DNA of 64,000 bases from positions 2,316,501 through 2,380,500 of the forward strand of contig NC_060207.1 of assembly GCF_021130785.1 (NCBI RefSeq), read 5' to 3'. Position numbers and translations under genes: made by a program. Below the pieces are notes generated by a model. It was not told the origin of the DNA. It made no database searches and saw only the letters and a program-made list of their open reading frames with translations. Source of the DNA: Homalodisca vitripennis. Lineage: Eukaryota > Arthropoda > Insecta > Hemiptera > Cicadellidae. Numbering within the stretch: the first letter of the stretch is position 1; each line of letters begins with the position of its first letter. Positions 9,360 to 18,900 of this stretch are shown piece by piece.

Positions 9360-9792
9360 TGTTTGATTTCACGTAATTCAAAGTTTTTTCATCTAATCCA
9401 GATCCTGTAACATCTTCCAACTCTTTATCTAACCAATTTAAAATATTTCGAACAATAGGAATCACATCTTTTTTAACGATTGGAGCAGCTTTACGAACAT
9501 AAGGAACAAAATTTTTAACAACTGGAATATTTTCTCCAAAATCTAATAAATCTTTCAAAAGTCCACCATTTTTGAGTTCTTTCAACTGATTATAAGAAAA
9601 TTCTATTCTGGTTCCTTTATCGTTTTTCTTATGTTTTTCGAGTTTATTGTATTGTCTATTTGTTAAAAATATCTTATCTTCGCCATTTTTTAGTTGATCT
9701 ATTTTAAATTGAATACTAACGGGTATTTTCTTCTTAAAAGCGGATTTTATTTTTTCTTTCTGATTTTTGCTGAAGTTTACGTTCACCTCCAT
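9343..9792 (-). CDS. Small basic virion protein (adenovirus pX-like / membrane-active type)
   Basis: The 149-residue protein starts in a perfect TATATAAATGG. The N-terminus has 'FSKNQKEKIKSAFKKKIPV', then a block ending 'KIFLTNRQYNKLEKHKKNDKG' in part, then 'LKNGGLLKDLL', and an amphipathic C-terminal part. Repeated 'lT..Q...i.k....G' blocks followed by a hydrophobic or amphipathic region are typical of a minor virion protein found next to the protease and PLA2 genes in adintoviruses, compared with adenovirus pX/pVI. The probable role is core condensation or membrane disruption (inference from family). It is followed with a 17-bp overlap by the protease frame and lies 9 bp from the PLA2 gene. 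Confidence 0.7.
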   Translation of the reverse strand: MEVNVNFSKNQKEKIKSAFKKKIPVSIQFKIDQLKNGEDKIFLTNRQYNKLEKHKKNDKGTRIEFSYNQLKELKNGGLLKDLLDFGENIPVVKNFVPYVRKAAPIVKKDVIPIVRNILNWLDKELEDVTGSGLDEKTLNYVKSNIENKI

Positions 9793-9800
9793 TTATATAG

Positions 9801-11108
9801 TTAAAATTTCAAGTTCTCTTCGATTCCCATTCCTAGTTTTCTCTTCAAAAACATTGCTCCAGCTGTTGGAAGCGCAACAAATCTTTCACCTAAACTAGCA
9901 TCTTTTGATAAAAATCTATCCATTGCCTTATCTTGCAAAACTTTATCTGCGATATGTCTGGAATTTGTGTCTCTATGTTTTGCATAAAAAATATCGTGTT
10001 CCATAGCAGCTTGATCTAATTTATTTATACCAGGATCTCCTCTTTTTAGTCTTTTTTCGAGTTTTGTGCCAGGCCCCAGATACTGATAAGTTGGTACGTG
10101 TAATTCAAAAGGTAAATTGTTGATAAAATCATTCAAAAGTCCACTACCCTCAATCATAGATGAACTTATTGCCGGCAAAACTCGTTTTAAATATTTAATT
10201 CCATCAGGTTTTTCAATCATTTCATCAAGTTTGTTCGAAATAAAATCTTTAATCGCTTTCTTTTCGTTCAAAAAATTGTTGTTTCCAGCCTTCTCTTGAG
10301 CATAAATATAATTAATAATTCCATCGAGTTTTGTCAAATCGTCGATATATCTGTACTCAATCTTATTATCACTGTATTTTCTTACACCTGATCCTTCGAT
10401 TCGTTTTTCCCAAATTGGTTTAATCAAATTGAGATATTTTTTACCTTTACTTGACTTTGGTTTCTTAGTTGATGGATCATTATTTTTGTAAATTGAATCA
10501 GATTTCCATAAAATTTCAGTATACTTTTTCAAGTCTTCTTCAGAATATAAACCGTCTTTTGGAACATCAGTGCCTGTTAATAATCTCCATAAACCTTGAG
10601 TTCCTTCATATGTTTTTTCATTAATAATGATATCATTATGCTCAAAATTCACGGGCAAATTTCCAATCATAAAACTTTTCTTTTTTCTGTCCCAATACAA
10701 ACCAAATTTATCATCCTTTGCTCTAGGAAGAAATTTTTTACCAATTTCACCAATTATTATATCCGTTGTTCCAGGACTTATTGGTTCAACTATGGTAGAG
10801 TCTTCAATGATTCGAGGTCTAAATGGTGTTGAAGATGGTAATTTTGGCAATTCAAACTCAGATTCTGGTATCGAAATATCAGCAAATTGTCGTACAACTG
10901 GAACCAAATTCATCAAATTTTGATTATCGCTTAAAACATTTTCAATTTTGCCCTCAACATTTTTTATTGCAGATGTTACAGGTTGATTAATTTTTTGAAT
11001 AAATTCTTGTTCTTTTTCATCAATTCGAATCTGTTCTTTAAATTCTTTGATTAATTTCTTTTCTATTTGATCAAGTTTTTTTGCTTCTTCTGAAGTTACG
11101 TTCGCCAT
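9801..11108 (-). CDS. Virion protein with parvovirus-type phospholipase A2 domain
   Basis: The 435-residue frame starts in ATAAATGG. The N-terminal about 90 residues are a charged helix followed by a Pro-rich linker (LPKLPSSTPFRPR). The middle is Lys/Asp-rich. Near residue 341 is the calcium loop YLGPGT, and near residue 369 the catalytic pair in 'MEHDIFYA', followed by a helix with DKAMDRF. These are the hallmarks of the PLA2 domain in parvovirus VP1. In adintoviruses this protein is thought to help endosomal escape. The His-Asp pair and the Gly-rich loop are both intact. It heads a run of tightly packed late genes. Confidence 0.88.
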   Translation of the reverse strand: MANVTSEEAKKLDQIEKKLIKEFKEQIRIDEKEQEFIQKINQPVTSAIKNVEGKIENVLSDNQNLMNLVPVVRQFADISIPESEFELPKLPSSTPFRPRIIEDSTIVEPISPGTTDIIIGEIGKKFLPRAKDDKFGLYWDRKKKSFMIGNLPVNFEHNDIIINEKTYEGTQGLWRLLTGTDVPKDGLYSEEDLKKYTEILWKSDSIYKNNDPSTKKPKSSKGKKYLNLIKPIWEKRIEGSGVRKYSDNKIEYRYIDDLTKLDGIINYIYAQEKAGNNNFLNEKKAIKDFISNKLDEMIEKPDGIKYLKRVLPAISSSMIEGSGLLNDFINNLPFELHVPTYQYLGPGTKLEKRLKRGDPGINKLDQAAMEHDIFYAKHRDTNSRHIADKVLQDKAMDRFLSKDASLGERFVALPTAGAMFLKRKLGMGIEENLKF

Positions 11109-11119
11109 TTATTTAGGAA

Positions 11120-11430
11120 AATTTTGAAACGTAAACGTGGAACGTGGAAACGTGAACACGAAACGTGAAAACGAGAACACGAAACGTGAACACGGAATGT
11201 AAAACGTGAACGTGGAACGTGGAAACGTGAACACGAAACGAGAACACGGAACGTAAAACGTGAACGTGGAACGTGGAAACGTGAACACGAAACGAGAACA
11301 CGGAACGTAAAACGTGAACACGAAACGAGAACACGAAACGTGGAACGTAAAACGTGAACGTGAAACATGAACGTGAAACATGAACGTGAAACATGAACGT
11401 GAACGTGGAACGTGAACGTAAAAACATGAA
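11120..11430. repeat. Low-complexity 'AACGTG' tandem repeat
   Basis: About 310 bp are built from short variants of 'gaacgtg', 'gaaacgtg' and 'gaacacg' in imperfect tandem order, with larger units of about 60 bp repeated (compare 11206-11260 with 11264-11318). It lies between the PLA2 gene start and the end of the ATPase gene. All three minus-strand frames are open here only because of the simple repeat, so they are not genes. The tract is unusually G/C-rich for this element. It may be a slippage expansion or a functional site. Confidence 0.85.
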
Positions 11431-11443
11431 AACAACTAGATTA

Positions 11444-12106
11444 TCACACGTTTATATTGGAAAATTTATTCAAATATTTGCCATTTTTAGGCTTCAAAGT
11501 TAGATTAATAGTTAAAAATCCGTAGTCTTCCTTCCAAATTTTATCACATAACTCAATAAAGTGGTTAAAACTCATATCAGATCCCACATAATTGTTGTAA
11601 ATCTTTCTCGAATAGTGATCGTCTTGCTTAAAAACACACAACATATTCAGGTTATTTCTTATAACTTGTTTATCAACCTTTGAAAAGCATTGGGAAAGAT
11701 AGATACAAGATATGTTTTTGTGACGGGACATTACGAAATATTCCTTAATAACGTCTTGATTTTCTAAAATACAATCATCAAAAACGATTAACGAATTGGG
11801 TTTACATTCGCTTAACGGAACTATGTCCTCAGAAGCATTATAAAAATGTGATATTTTTTTGTTTAAGTTTTTCTCAATATTTTCAAATCTTTCTTGTAAT
11901 TTTTTATAGGCGTCTTGTTCTAAAGATTTACTAAAAACATACAAATTGGAATAAGGAATCAACCTATTGTAGATAAAATTCAATAATAAAGTTGTTTTTC
12001 CACATCCACTTGAACCAACAATTAACAATCTGATTGGTTGATCTTTCTTATTTTCTTCAAACGTTTGAAGTTTTATCTGATCTTTTTGCTTTAAAAATTT
12101 CTCCAT
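11444..12106 (-). CDS. Genome-packaging ATPase (FtsK/HerA, A32-like)
   Basis: The 220-residue frame starts in TTTAAATGG. Walker A is GSSGCGKTT at residues 31-39. Walker B is LIVFDDC at about 106-112, with the acidic pair at 110-111. A sensor-like YLSQ follows at about 136-139. Length and motif order match the packaging ATPases of Mavericks, adintoviruses, virophages and poxvirus A32, which pump DNA into preformed capsids. It is divergent from the penton-like gene, with 40 bp between starts. All motifs are intact. Confidence 0.92.
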   Translation of the reverse strand: MEKFLKQKDQIKLQTFEENKKDQPIRLLIVGSSGCGKTTLLLNFIYNRLIPYSNLYVFSKSLEQDAYKKLQERFENIEKNLNKKISHFYNASEDIVPLSECKPNSLIVFDDCILENQDVIKEYFVMSRHKNISCIYLSQCFSKVDKQVIRNNLNMLCVFKQDDHYSRKIYNNYVGSDMSFNHFIELCDKIWKEDYGFLTINLTLKPKNGKYLNKFSNINV

Positions 12107-12146
12107 TTAAATAGAAGATTTTCATCTTGAAGCAACGCTTGCGAAA
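12107..12146. promoter_or_regulatory. Divergent promoter between ATPase and penton-like genes
   Basis: These 40 bp separate the ATPase ATG (minus strand, TTTAAATGG) from the penton-like ATG (plus strand, GCGAAAATGAAG). Only the ATPase side has the TAAATG box. The plus-strand gene is the clearest exception to the element's start-motif rule. Confidence 0.4.
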
Positions 12147-12884
12147 ATGAAGCTGTTCAAGTTGACTTCAGAAAGCTCTAAATTAGTTTTAAACTTGGAA
12201 CATCCTATACACTTAGAGGAAGAATCAAATTATTTTATCGGTTTAAGCGGTTTTTATTCTGACAATTTTGTAATAAATATTAGTGAAAGTTCTCCTTATT
12301 GTATAGGATTTAGTGAGAAGAACGTAACAAAATATTATGGTTTAAACAAAGGATATTATACTTTCGATCAAATAAAAAATTCCCTTAAAAATTATCTGAA
12401 AACATTCAAACAATCAGATAAATCTTTAAACTTTGACGAAAACAAGTTTGAAATGCAAAAAAATTATCTCTCTAATAAAATTCAAATAAAATCACCAGTA
12501 AGAATAATGTTTTCAGCAATTATTGTAGATTTATTAGGGTTTGTTCAAGAAACTATTGAGCCAAATCAGGTATATTTAGGAAATAAAACGCCAAAATTTA
12601 GACCGTTTGATGTAATTGAAGTACATTGTAATCTCGTTGAACCTAGTTTTGAAAATCATACCGAACATTTACACAAAGAATCTGAAATTTTGTACACTTT
12701 TTTCCCAAATGTTGCTTATGGATCAAAAATCAGTGAAAAACCGAATGAAATCGATTATATTCCAATTAGAAAAAATATTAAAAGAATTCAAAAAATCGTT
12801 CTAACTATACAAGACTCTGAGGGAAATTTATTAAATAATGAGAGTAAAACAACAATATATTTAAGATTGATGAGAGGCGATTAG
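12147..12884 (+). CDS. Penton-like minor capsid protein (single jelly-roll)
   Basis: The 245-residue protein has the conserved order of the Maverick/adintovirus penton-type protein: an N-terminal 'YFIGLSGFYSDN' strand pair, 'GYYTFDQIKNSLKNYL', 'NKIQIKSPVRIMFSAI', then 'FDVIEVHCNLVEPSF', 'FPNVAYGSKISEKPNEI' and a C-terminal 'ESKTTIYLRLMRG'. The last three blocks are particularly typical. It would cap the five-fold vertices of the capsid built by the hexon at 5917-7110. No catalytic motif is expected. The frame is intact and it is the only virion gene on the plus strand. The start lacks the TAAATG box, but the first conserved strand lies close to this ATG. Confidence 0.8.
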   Translation: MKLFKLTSESSKLVLNLEHPIHLEEESNYFIGLSGFYSDNFVINISESSPYCIGFSEKNVTKYYGLNKGYYTFDQIKNSLKNYLKTFKQSDKSLNFDENKFEMQKNYLSNKIQIKSPVRIMFSAIIVDLLGFVQETIEPNQVYLGNKTPKFRPFDVIEVHCNLVEPSFENHTEHLHKESEILYTFFPNVAYGSKISEKPNEIDYIPIRKNIKRIQKIVLTIQDSEGNLLNNESKTTIYLRLMRGD

Positions 12885-13010
12885 ATTAAAATGACGATAA
12901 TGACGAGAAAATAGCCCTTAAATGTATAAATCACTGGAGTCTATCCCATAGACCCCGAGAAAATATTCAAAAACATACGTTCTGACAAGGGTATCGAATC
13001 GCGACTCTTA

Positions 13011-13080
13011 CAAACATTACATCCTAGTTCAATTTTTATTAATGAATCTGGACTTTACACTCAAATAATTGCTTGTTAAA
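13011..13080 (+). pseudogene. BRO-family gene fragment (remnant 1 of tandem array)
   Basis: About 70 bp read in frame as LHPSSIFINESGLYT and end at a TAA (13078-13080). This matches the middle of the Bro-N domain in the full copy at 13400-14209 (FINESGLYS). It is followed by the same 'attgcttgttaaattttttct' segment that precedes the third copy at 13371-13395. It is therefore the leftover of a duplicated unit. Confidence 0.75.
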
Positions 13081-13094
13081 TTTTTTCTTTCTAA

Positions 13095-13370
13095 ATGGAG
13101 TCAGTTGTGGATCTGCTCAATAACCAACTTACATTCGATAACACGAATATCTTAACTATTGTAGACGAAAACAATGTGATCTGGTTTAAAGCGAAAGATG
13201 TTGCAGAAATATTAGAATATGAAAACACTAGACAAGCAATCATATTAAACGTTGATGATGATGACAAAATTCAATATTTTTACTTAAAAAACAAGGGTCT
13301 ATTCGAATGGCCCCTTAACAATCTTCATCCCTGTACTGTTTTTATTAATGAACCAGGTCTCTCAAAATAA
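13095..13370 (+). pseudogene. Truncated BRO-family gene (remnant 2, N-terminal half only)
   Basis: The start context is CTAAATGGAGTCAGT, shared with the full copy 305 bp downstream. The 91-residue product has the Bro-N opening 'WFKAKDVAEILEYENTRQAI' and reaches FINEPGLSK, then stops where the intact copy continues with the QQWVTRDVLPSIRKFG block. It lacks the second half of Bro-N and the whole C-terminal domain. It could be expressed as a short decoy protein, but a broken duplicate is simpler. Confidence 0.75.
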
Positions 13371-13399
13371 AAATTGCTTGTTAAATTTTTTCTATCTAA

Positions 13400-14209
13400 A
13401 TGGAGTCAGTCATAGATCTAAGAAATAATCAACTAAAATTCAATAATAAAGAAATTTTAACAATTGTTGACGAAAATAATGAATTTTGGTTTAAGGCTAA
13501 AGATGTTGCAGAAATATTGGAATATAACAATACAGAAAAAGCGATTAGAAATAATGTCGATGAAGGTGACAAATCTCAATACTTTTATCTAAAAGATAAG
13601 GTAGCCCTCGAGGGCCACCTCGCAAATATTCACAAAGATACTATTTTCATTAATGAATCAGGACTTTATTCGTTAATTTTAAGATCTCATAAAATAGAAG
13701 CAAAAAGCTTTCAACAATGGGTTACGAGAGATGTTTTACCAAGCATTCGTAAATTTGGTGTGTACAAACTTGAAAACAAGATTAAATATTTAGAGGACAA
13801 AGTTAAGCACTTGCAAATTAAAGATGAAATCAAAACGGAAATAATTGCAAAACAAAGTGTAAAAATTGACTTAATGAAACCAGATCTTGTTTGTAAAGAT
13901 TTTGATAAGAAAAAACACCATGTTTTTGTGTTAATTAAGAAGAATCACATGTGGGAATGGCCTTATTACGTTATCAGAGCTCAAAAGAGAGAAATACCGA
14001 AAAGATTGAAAGAACTTGAAATTGATTACCCAGAAATGGAAATTTTATTAAGACATGGAGATCCAAATAGTATAAATCTCTACAACCAAATGAAAGAATC
14101 TTTGAATATTTTATACAACGGAAATCATTTTACTACAAATATGGCAGAATCTCGACTGATTTATAGAATATCTAAATTACACGATGAAAATGTTTCTAAA
14201 TTTTACTAA
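13400..14209 (+). CDS. BRO-family protein (Bro-N plus DUF3627-like C-terminus)
   Basis: The 269-residue protein starts in CTAAATGGAG. Residues about 10-125 form a Bro-N DNA-binding domain, with WFKAKDVAEILEY, a FINESGLYSLILRS block and 'FQQWVTRDVLPSIRKFGVY'. A short coiled coil follows (about 130-165), then a C-terminal domain with 'KKHHVFVLIKKN', 'WPYYVIRAQKREIPKRL' and 'RHGDPNSINLYNQMKE', as in DUF3627-type tails. BRO proteins occur in baculoviruses, ascoviruses, entomopoxviruses and phages; they bind DNA and probably modulate host or viral transcription. It is the intact member of a three-unit tandem array. Its end overlaps the convergent zinc-finger gene at 14196 by 14 bp. Confidence 0.88.
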   Translation: MESVIDLRNNQLKFNNKEILTIVDENNEFWFKAKDVAEILEYNNTEKAIRNNVDEGDKSQYFYLKDKVALEGHLANIHKDTIFINESGLYSLILRSHKIEAKSFQQWVTRDVLPSIRKFGVYKLENKIKYLEDKVKHLQIKDEIKTEIIAKQSVKIDLMKPDLVCKDFDKKKHHVFVLIKKNHMWEWPYYVIRAQKREIPKRLKELEIDYPEMEILLRHGDPNSINLYNQMKESLNILYNGNHFTTNMAESRLIYRISKLHDENVSKFY

Positions 14210-14531
14210 AAACTCTCGATTTATTATATTTTGTTTGTAAATGTTTAGCATAACTAGGTAACCATCGTAGAATTTTTTTTTCATATTCACAAGGCATTTC
14301 GTTTTTATAACTTTCGCTGAAAATTTTTTTAGCACAATCTTTGCAAAAAGCATCTTTTCTATCTTTACTATACTGCCAGTTATTAAATTCAGAAATATTT
14401 TTAATTTCTTTACAAAAGTAACAATTTTTTTCTTCTAAAGTTAATTTGTCCATTTTAACGTATAATTCCTTACAATAACAGTCTTTTCTATTCTCTTCTT
14501 GACACTTTGTACATTTCTTTTGAGACTCCAT
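14196..14531 (-). CDS. Multi-zinc-knuckle protein, paralogue 1
   Basis: This 111-residue protein starts in TATATAAATGGAG. It has CTKC near the N-terminus, CYFC at about residues 37-40, CKDC at about 62-65, and a C-terminal 'WLPSYAKHLQTKYNKSRV'. It is a clear paralogue of the next gene (14565-14948), sharing 'DKLTLEEK', 'KNISEF' and the C-terminal block. Compared with its sister it has a shortened first finger and lacks the 'CECG' pair near the C-terminus (CEYE instead). The Cys knuckles spaced around 'K.ISEF...YS.D..D..CKDC' resemble zinc ribbons of phage and large DNA virus HNH-type proteins, but no nuclease motif is seen. Confidence 0.7.
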   Translation of the reverse strand: MESQKKCTKCQEENRKDCYCKELYVKMDKLTLEEKNCYFCKEIKNISEFNNWQYSKDRKDAFCKDCAKKIFSESYKNEMPCEYEKKILRWLPSYAKHLQTKYNKSRVFSKI

Positions 14532-14564
14532 TTATATAGAAAAAATTATTACACGATGAAAATG

Positions 14565-14948
14565 TTAAACTCTTGAATTATGATATTTTGTTTGTAAATG
14601 TTTTTGATAATTATTTAACCATTTTATAGTTCTTCCACATTCACATTGAGTATCTTCATAATATAATCTATGGTGATTCTTCTTTACACAATCTTTACAA
14701 TATGAGTCTTTCTTATCTCTACTATAGTGATCACTATTAAACTCTGAAATTTTTTTAGTTTCTTTACATTTAAGACATTCTTTCTCTTCCAAAGTTAATT
14801 TTTCTATTTTATCATACAGCTCTTTATGATACTTCCTATAACAATCTTTACAATTATAAATAATTCCATCTTTTCTACTTTTATCTTTATAAAAAGCTTC
14901 AAAACCTTTTATTTCTTTGCACATTGAACATTTCTTTTGAGCCTCCAT
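14565..14948 (-). CDS. Multi-zinc-knuckle protein, paralogue 2
   Basis: The 127-residue protein starts in TATATAAATGGAG. Cys pairs occur as CSMC (7-10), 'CKDC' (about 33-36), CLKC (about 58-61), CKDC (about 85-88) and CEC (about 100-102). Near the end 'WLNNYQKHLQTKYHNSRV' supplies His residues. The internal symmetry (KKCSMCKEIKGFEAFYKD against 'ECLKCKETKKISEFNSDHY') suggests two tandem finger modules. It is the better preserved of a duplicated pair and lies directly downstream of the integrase on the same strand. A nucleic-acid-binding role is likely; the exact function is unknown. Confidence 0.75.
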   Translation of the reverse strand: MEAQKKCSMCKEIKGFEAFYKDKSRKDGIIYNCKDCYRKYHKELYDKIEKLTLEEKECLKCKETKKISEFNSDHYSRDKKDSYCKDCVKKNHHRLYYEDTQCECGRTIKWLNNYQKHLQTKYHNSRV

Positions 14949-15968
14949 TTATATAGAAAAAATCTTTGACTTTCTCAATTCATATTCATAAAACTTTCCG
15001 GTTATTTCTTCATTATTTAAATCTTTTATACTATAAGTTACAGGATCTGTGTTATTAATTTGATAAATCACAAAGATTTCTCTTGACCAATTGTTCTTAT
15101 ATTTGTTCGAAAATGTTTGTTTTTTACTAACAATTCTTACATGATCATTGACTTTAAATTTAGTTTTCGTGTGAATTTCTGGTGGAACATACTTAAAAAC
15201 CGACTCTAATAACTCTTTTTCTGCATCTTTATCTACGTCTTTAGGCTTCATTTTGATTGTGCTATGAACAGTATCGTTATATTTCTTTACGATTTCTTGA
15301 AGAATATCGATCCATTTAAAGTTTTTATTAATCTCAAAAAGAACCTTCATTCTTTCATTTTGAGTTCTGTTATATCTCTCTACAATACTTGATTTCTCTT
15401 CGTTTTCAGTATGATAAATCTTAATGTTGTATTTCCTCAAAACATCGTTAAATTCTTTATTTTTAAACTCTAAACCCTTATCTGTATGAAGTAGGTTAGG
15501 AGGTTTGTGATTGATCCTTATGGCATCTTTTACTATATCTTCGAAAGCTTTTGAAATATCCTTGCCGTTTTTTCTTTTGATAGCTCTTGACCAAGCATAT
15601 TTTGAGAAAGTATCAATAACATTTAACATATACTTAAATCCATCATTTTGATCTGAATAGTTAGACATTATAACTAAATCTGCTGCCCATAAATCGTCAA
15701 TTCCTAATGTTATAATTTTTCTCTTTTTAAACTTTTTTCGTACTGGTGCATGAATTTCTCGAGCTTCAATCTCTATCTCATCTTTAGTCTTCAATTCTTG
15801 CTTAACAGGTTTTGGATTTGGATTCTTTATAAACTTACTCTTGTTTGTCTTACATTTTGAACATTTTGCAGCAATTCTATACAATCCATTTTGAGTTTGA
15901 ACGATTTTTGAATCTATATTTTTCGTTTTCTTTTTACACTTGTGACAGTGAATTAAATCATCTTCCAT
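14949..15968 (-). CDS. Retrovirus/Maverick-type integrase (DDE, rve family)
   Basis: The 339-residue frame starts in GTAAATGG. A zinc ribbon at the N-terminus has C8, C11, C36 and C39. The catalytic core carries Asp97 in 'LWAADLVIM', Asp163 in LLHTDKG and Glu197 in SSIVERYN, giving a D-D(33)E arrangement. The C-terminal 'FKVNDHVRIVSK' to 'FYEYELRKSK' block is the SH3/chromo-like tail typical of Maverick and Ty3-type integrases. It joins the linear element DNA to host DNA. The Cys4 ribbon replaces the usual HHCC finger and is the same domain as the broken small gene at 7659-7802. The start abuts the polymerase stop codon. All catalytic residues are intact. Confidence 0.95.
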   Translation of the reverse strand: MEDDLIHCHKCKKKTKNIDSKIVQTQNGLYRIAAKCSKCKTNKSKFIKNPNPKPVKQELKTKDEIEIEAREIHAPVRKKFKKRKIITLGIDDLWAADLVIMSNYSDQNDGFKYMLNVIDTFSKYAWSRAIKRKNGKDISKAFEDIVKDAIRINHKPPNLLHTDKGLEFKNKEFNDVLRKYNIKIYHTENEEKSSIVERYNRTQNERMKVLFEINKNFKWIDILQEIVKKYNDTVHSTIKMKPKDVDKDAEKELLESVFKYVPPEIHTKTKFKVNDHVRIVSKKQTFSNKYKNNWSREIFVIYQINNTDPVTYSIKDLNNEEITGKFYEYELRKSKIFSI

Positions 15969-18900
15969 TTACATATCAAAGTTTCCAAGTTTATTTAATT
16001 CGTCTAATATATCAGATTTTGCTTCATTTTTATAGCCATACGGTACTGTATCGATCTTATTTTCTAGGACAATTCTCTTATCATCTTTAGCGTTCAGTGC
16101 CAGCTTGTTTATGGTAACAGTGTACAACTCATGTTTATAACTTTTGATAACTGTCATCTCCCTAAATTCTTCTTTATCTTCGAACAAACATCTCTTCAAG
16201 TTTTCGATATTTATTGTTTTATTTACAACGCTTCTCTTAATTCCTTTACACCTAACTGGGTTTTTATCTAGATATTTGTACGAGTACATCTTAGACCTTA
16301 AACCACAAAATTCTTCTAAAACTTCGCTATTTAACTCATCTTTGAATTTCCCTATTACCTTCTTATTTTTAGTAGTGAAACATTCATGATCTTTTGGATA
16401 ATCACTTGTATCAAAGTCATCTATATTTTCTTTAATAATTTTAAAAGGATCTCGTTTCAATTCTAGAAAATAACTGTCTGTATCCATGTAACACAGATTC
16501 AAATCTGGATCAAACTTCTTTAATTTGTTGTAATAAAATTCGTACATTAGCAATTTTGAGAGGTCGAGAACTGAAAATCCTATGTAAATCGGTTTGTTAA
16601 ATTTAACCTTTTGTTTGTACATGTGACTCGCTATACAGTTGTCGTCAAAGATGTTAAAGCATTTGAAATTTGTTTTCTTAGCTTGTTTCATTGAAAATTC
16701 TTCATTTCCAAGCTTAATATCACATCTGTTTCTCACATTTTCCATAGATTTTCCAAAAACTGAGTTGTTCATCAGCTTATAAAAGTCCTTTTCAAAGTCG
16801 CTTGTAGCTTTGGTTCTCATGTTTGTGTTAAAATCAATGTATTCTTTCATAAAAGGCTTCTGATCGAATGCAATAACTCTATTCACACGTTTCAAAATCA
16901 TACCTTGTTCCAAATAGAACTTCAAATTTCTCGAATGAACAACGTATTCAGTTTTATCCAGTAGAGTTGTGCAAAGTTTGTTTTTAAAATGTTCTGGAGC
17001 AAGAGGTAAATCCTTGTGATGTTCGTGTAAATTTGTTGGATATCCAAGATCGACTTCGAGAATATAGCCATAATCTTCGTCGCCAGTGAGTTCCAAAATT
17101 GTTTCTTTCCATTCTTCAGTTGTGTAAGTTTTTGGATCCATCCACTTGATATCACTAAACGGCAGTTTTTGCATTAGGCCATACCCATAAAGGTTATTAG
17201 CATCAACGTATAACAAATAGTTTTCGGGCTTTGTCTTATCGAAATCTTTCAAATATTTGTTATTTGCTTTCACATATCGTTTAATACACTGAGAAATGCC
17301 CCCGCGAATGCCTTTTTCAATCATCAAATACATATTATAATCGTTAATTAGCTGAAGCTCAATTTTCGTTAATTTTAACATTGCGTCCCATGCGAGACTG
17401 GGAGCTGTTAGATAGTGTGCCGGATCGAGTTTATAACAATTAAGGCAAATGTTTCTGAAATTTTCGAATATATCAGCAAGCAATAAAACATCTTGAATGT
17501 TGTACAAATCAGAATAATTTCCCAGATTTTTCTCTTTTAATTTGTTCCAAACATTTAAGTAGTGTTGATAATCTTTCTCAGATATGCTCTCATCTGTCAA
17601 GAGTGAATAGAAATCTTGAATTTTCAGCTCTTCTTTGTAATCAAGTTTTTCAATACTATCGATAAATTCATAGGGAAATATTCCTTTTCCTGACAATATT
17701 TTAAAAATCTCTTCTTCGTCATTTGGCTGTCTTTCTATAATTTCATTCAATATTCTTCCATCCTGTATAAAATGATTTGTATGTTTGAAGTCTTCTTTCT
17801 TTAAATTTTTCGCTAATTTTTCGATAGATGACGCCATGAATCTAAACGTGTCTACGAAAGAGAATTTTATGAACTTTCTAGGTTTGTCACCATCAAACTC
17901 ATACCCGTATCCAGAATTTACAGAGTAATTTATATATCGTTCATCGGTGTTTGCAATCAAATCAACATTACCGTATTGTTTTGCCAATTCTTTTATGTAC
18001 AAATGCGTATCGTAATTAGACATATTGTGACAGAAAACGGGAATATTCTGAGGAAATTTCAAATTCAGATTACAAATTCTATGAGCTGCACCTCGAAATT
18101 TTCCAGTCAAATGACAGTGATCTCTGCATTTTTTGAATGCATCATAAGCAGAACTCCAATTATCTGGTAAAAACCCTAAAGTTTTTTCAGTGTCTTGATA
18201 CGATATTTCTTCACAAATGTGGCAAAGATTTGAATTTTGATACGAAATTTCTTCTTCGTCAGTCAATTTCATGGGCTTCATGTTCTTTGAATTATATTTT
18301 TTAGCTATGTACTTCGATAATTTATTGAGCTCTTCAAACAATTTTGTAGGAACGTTCGGCAACTCTTCTTCATTTTTTGCTCGATAACATATCGGTTTGT
18401 ACATACGATTGGTCACATTTGACACTAAATATAGAGTAAAACCATAAGGAATGTGCTTCTGAATCTTGGTTGTAGTCGATTTTTGCGGATTGTTTTTGCA
18501 TGTGGGAATCTTCTCTAATATGCTTTCAAAATCCATATAAATAACGTACGGATGGCTAAATTTCTTTTGGTAATTGGTAAATTTAGTTGTTTGACCCGGA
18601 AACGGCATAATTGGCTTGCAAACTTCATGTTGCTTACAAATTTCTAAATGATCTGCTAAATCTCCAGATTTGTAGAAATGGCTTAAACATCTTCTACATA
18701 GCAATTTTTTATGTTCGTGTTTAGATAACTGAGAACTCACTAATCTATTTAAATCAGTTATCAAAACAAAATGGGATTTGTCTTCTTGTTTTACATACAG
18801 TAGATCAATATTTAATTCTGCATCATATTTTTCAGAAATTTGTAACGGAACAACCTTAATACTTTCATCAAAACTGTAGACATTGATAGACATTTTTGGA

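Noticed and set aside
11096..11435. Three overlapping minus-strand frames of 90-108 codons rich in Arg, Phe, Val and Ser
   Set aside because: All three frames are open at once because the DNA is a simple AACGTG-type repeat.
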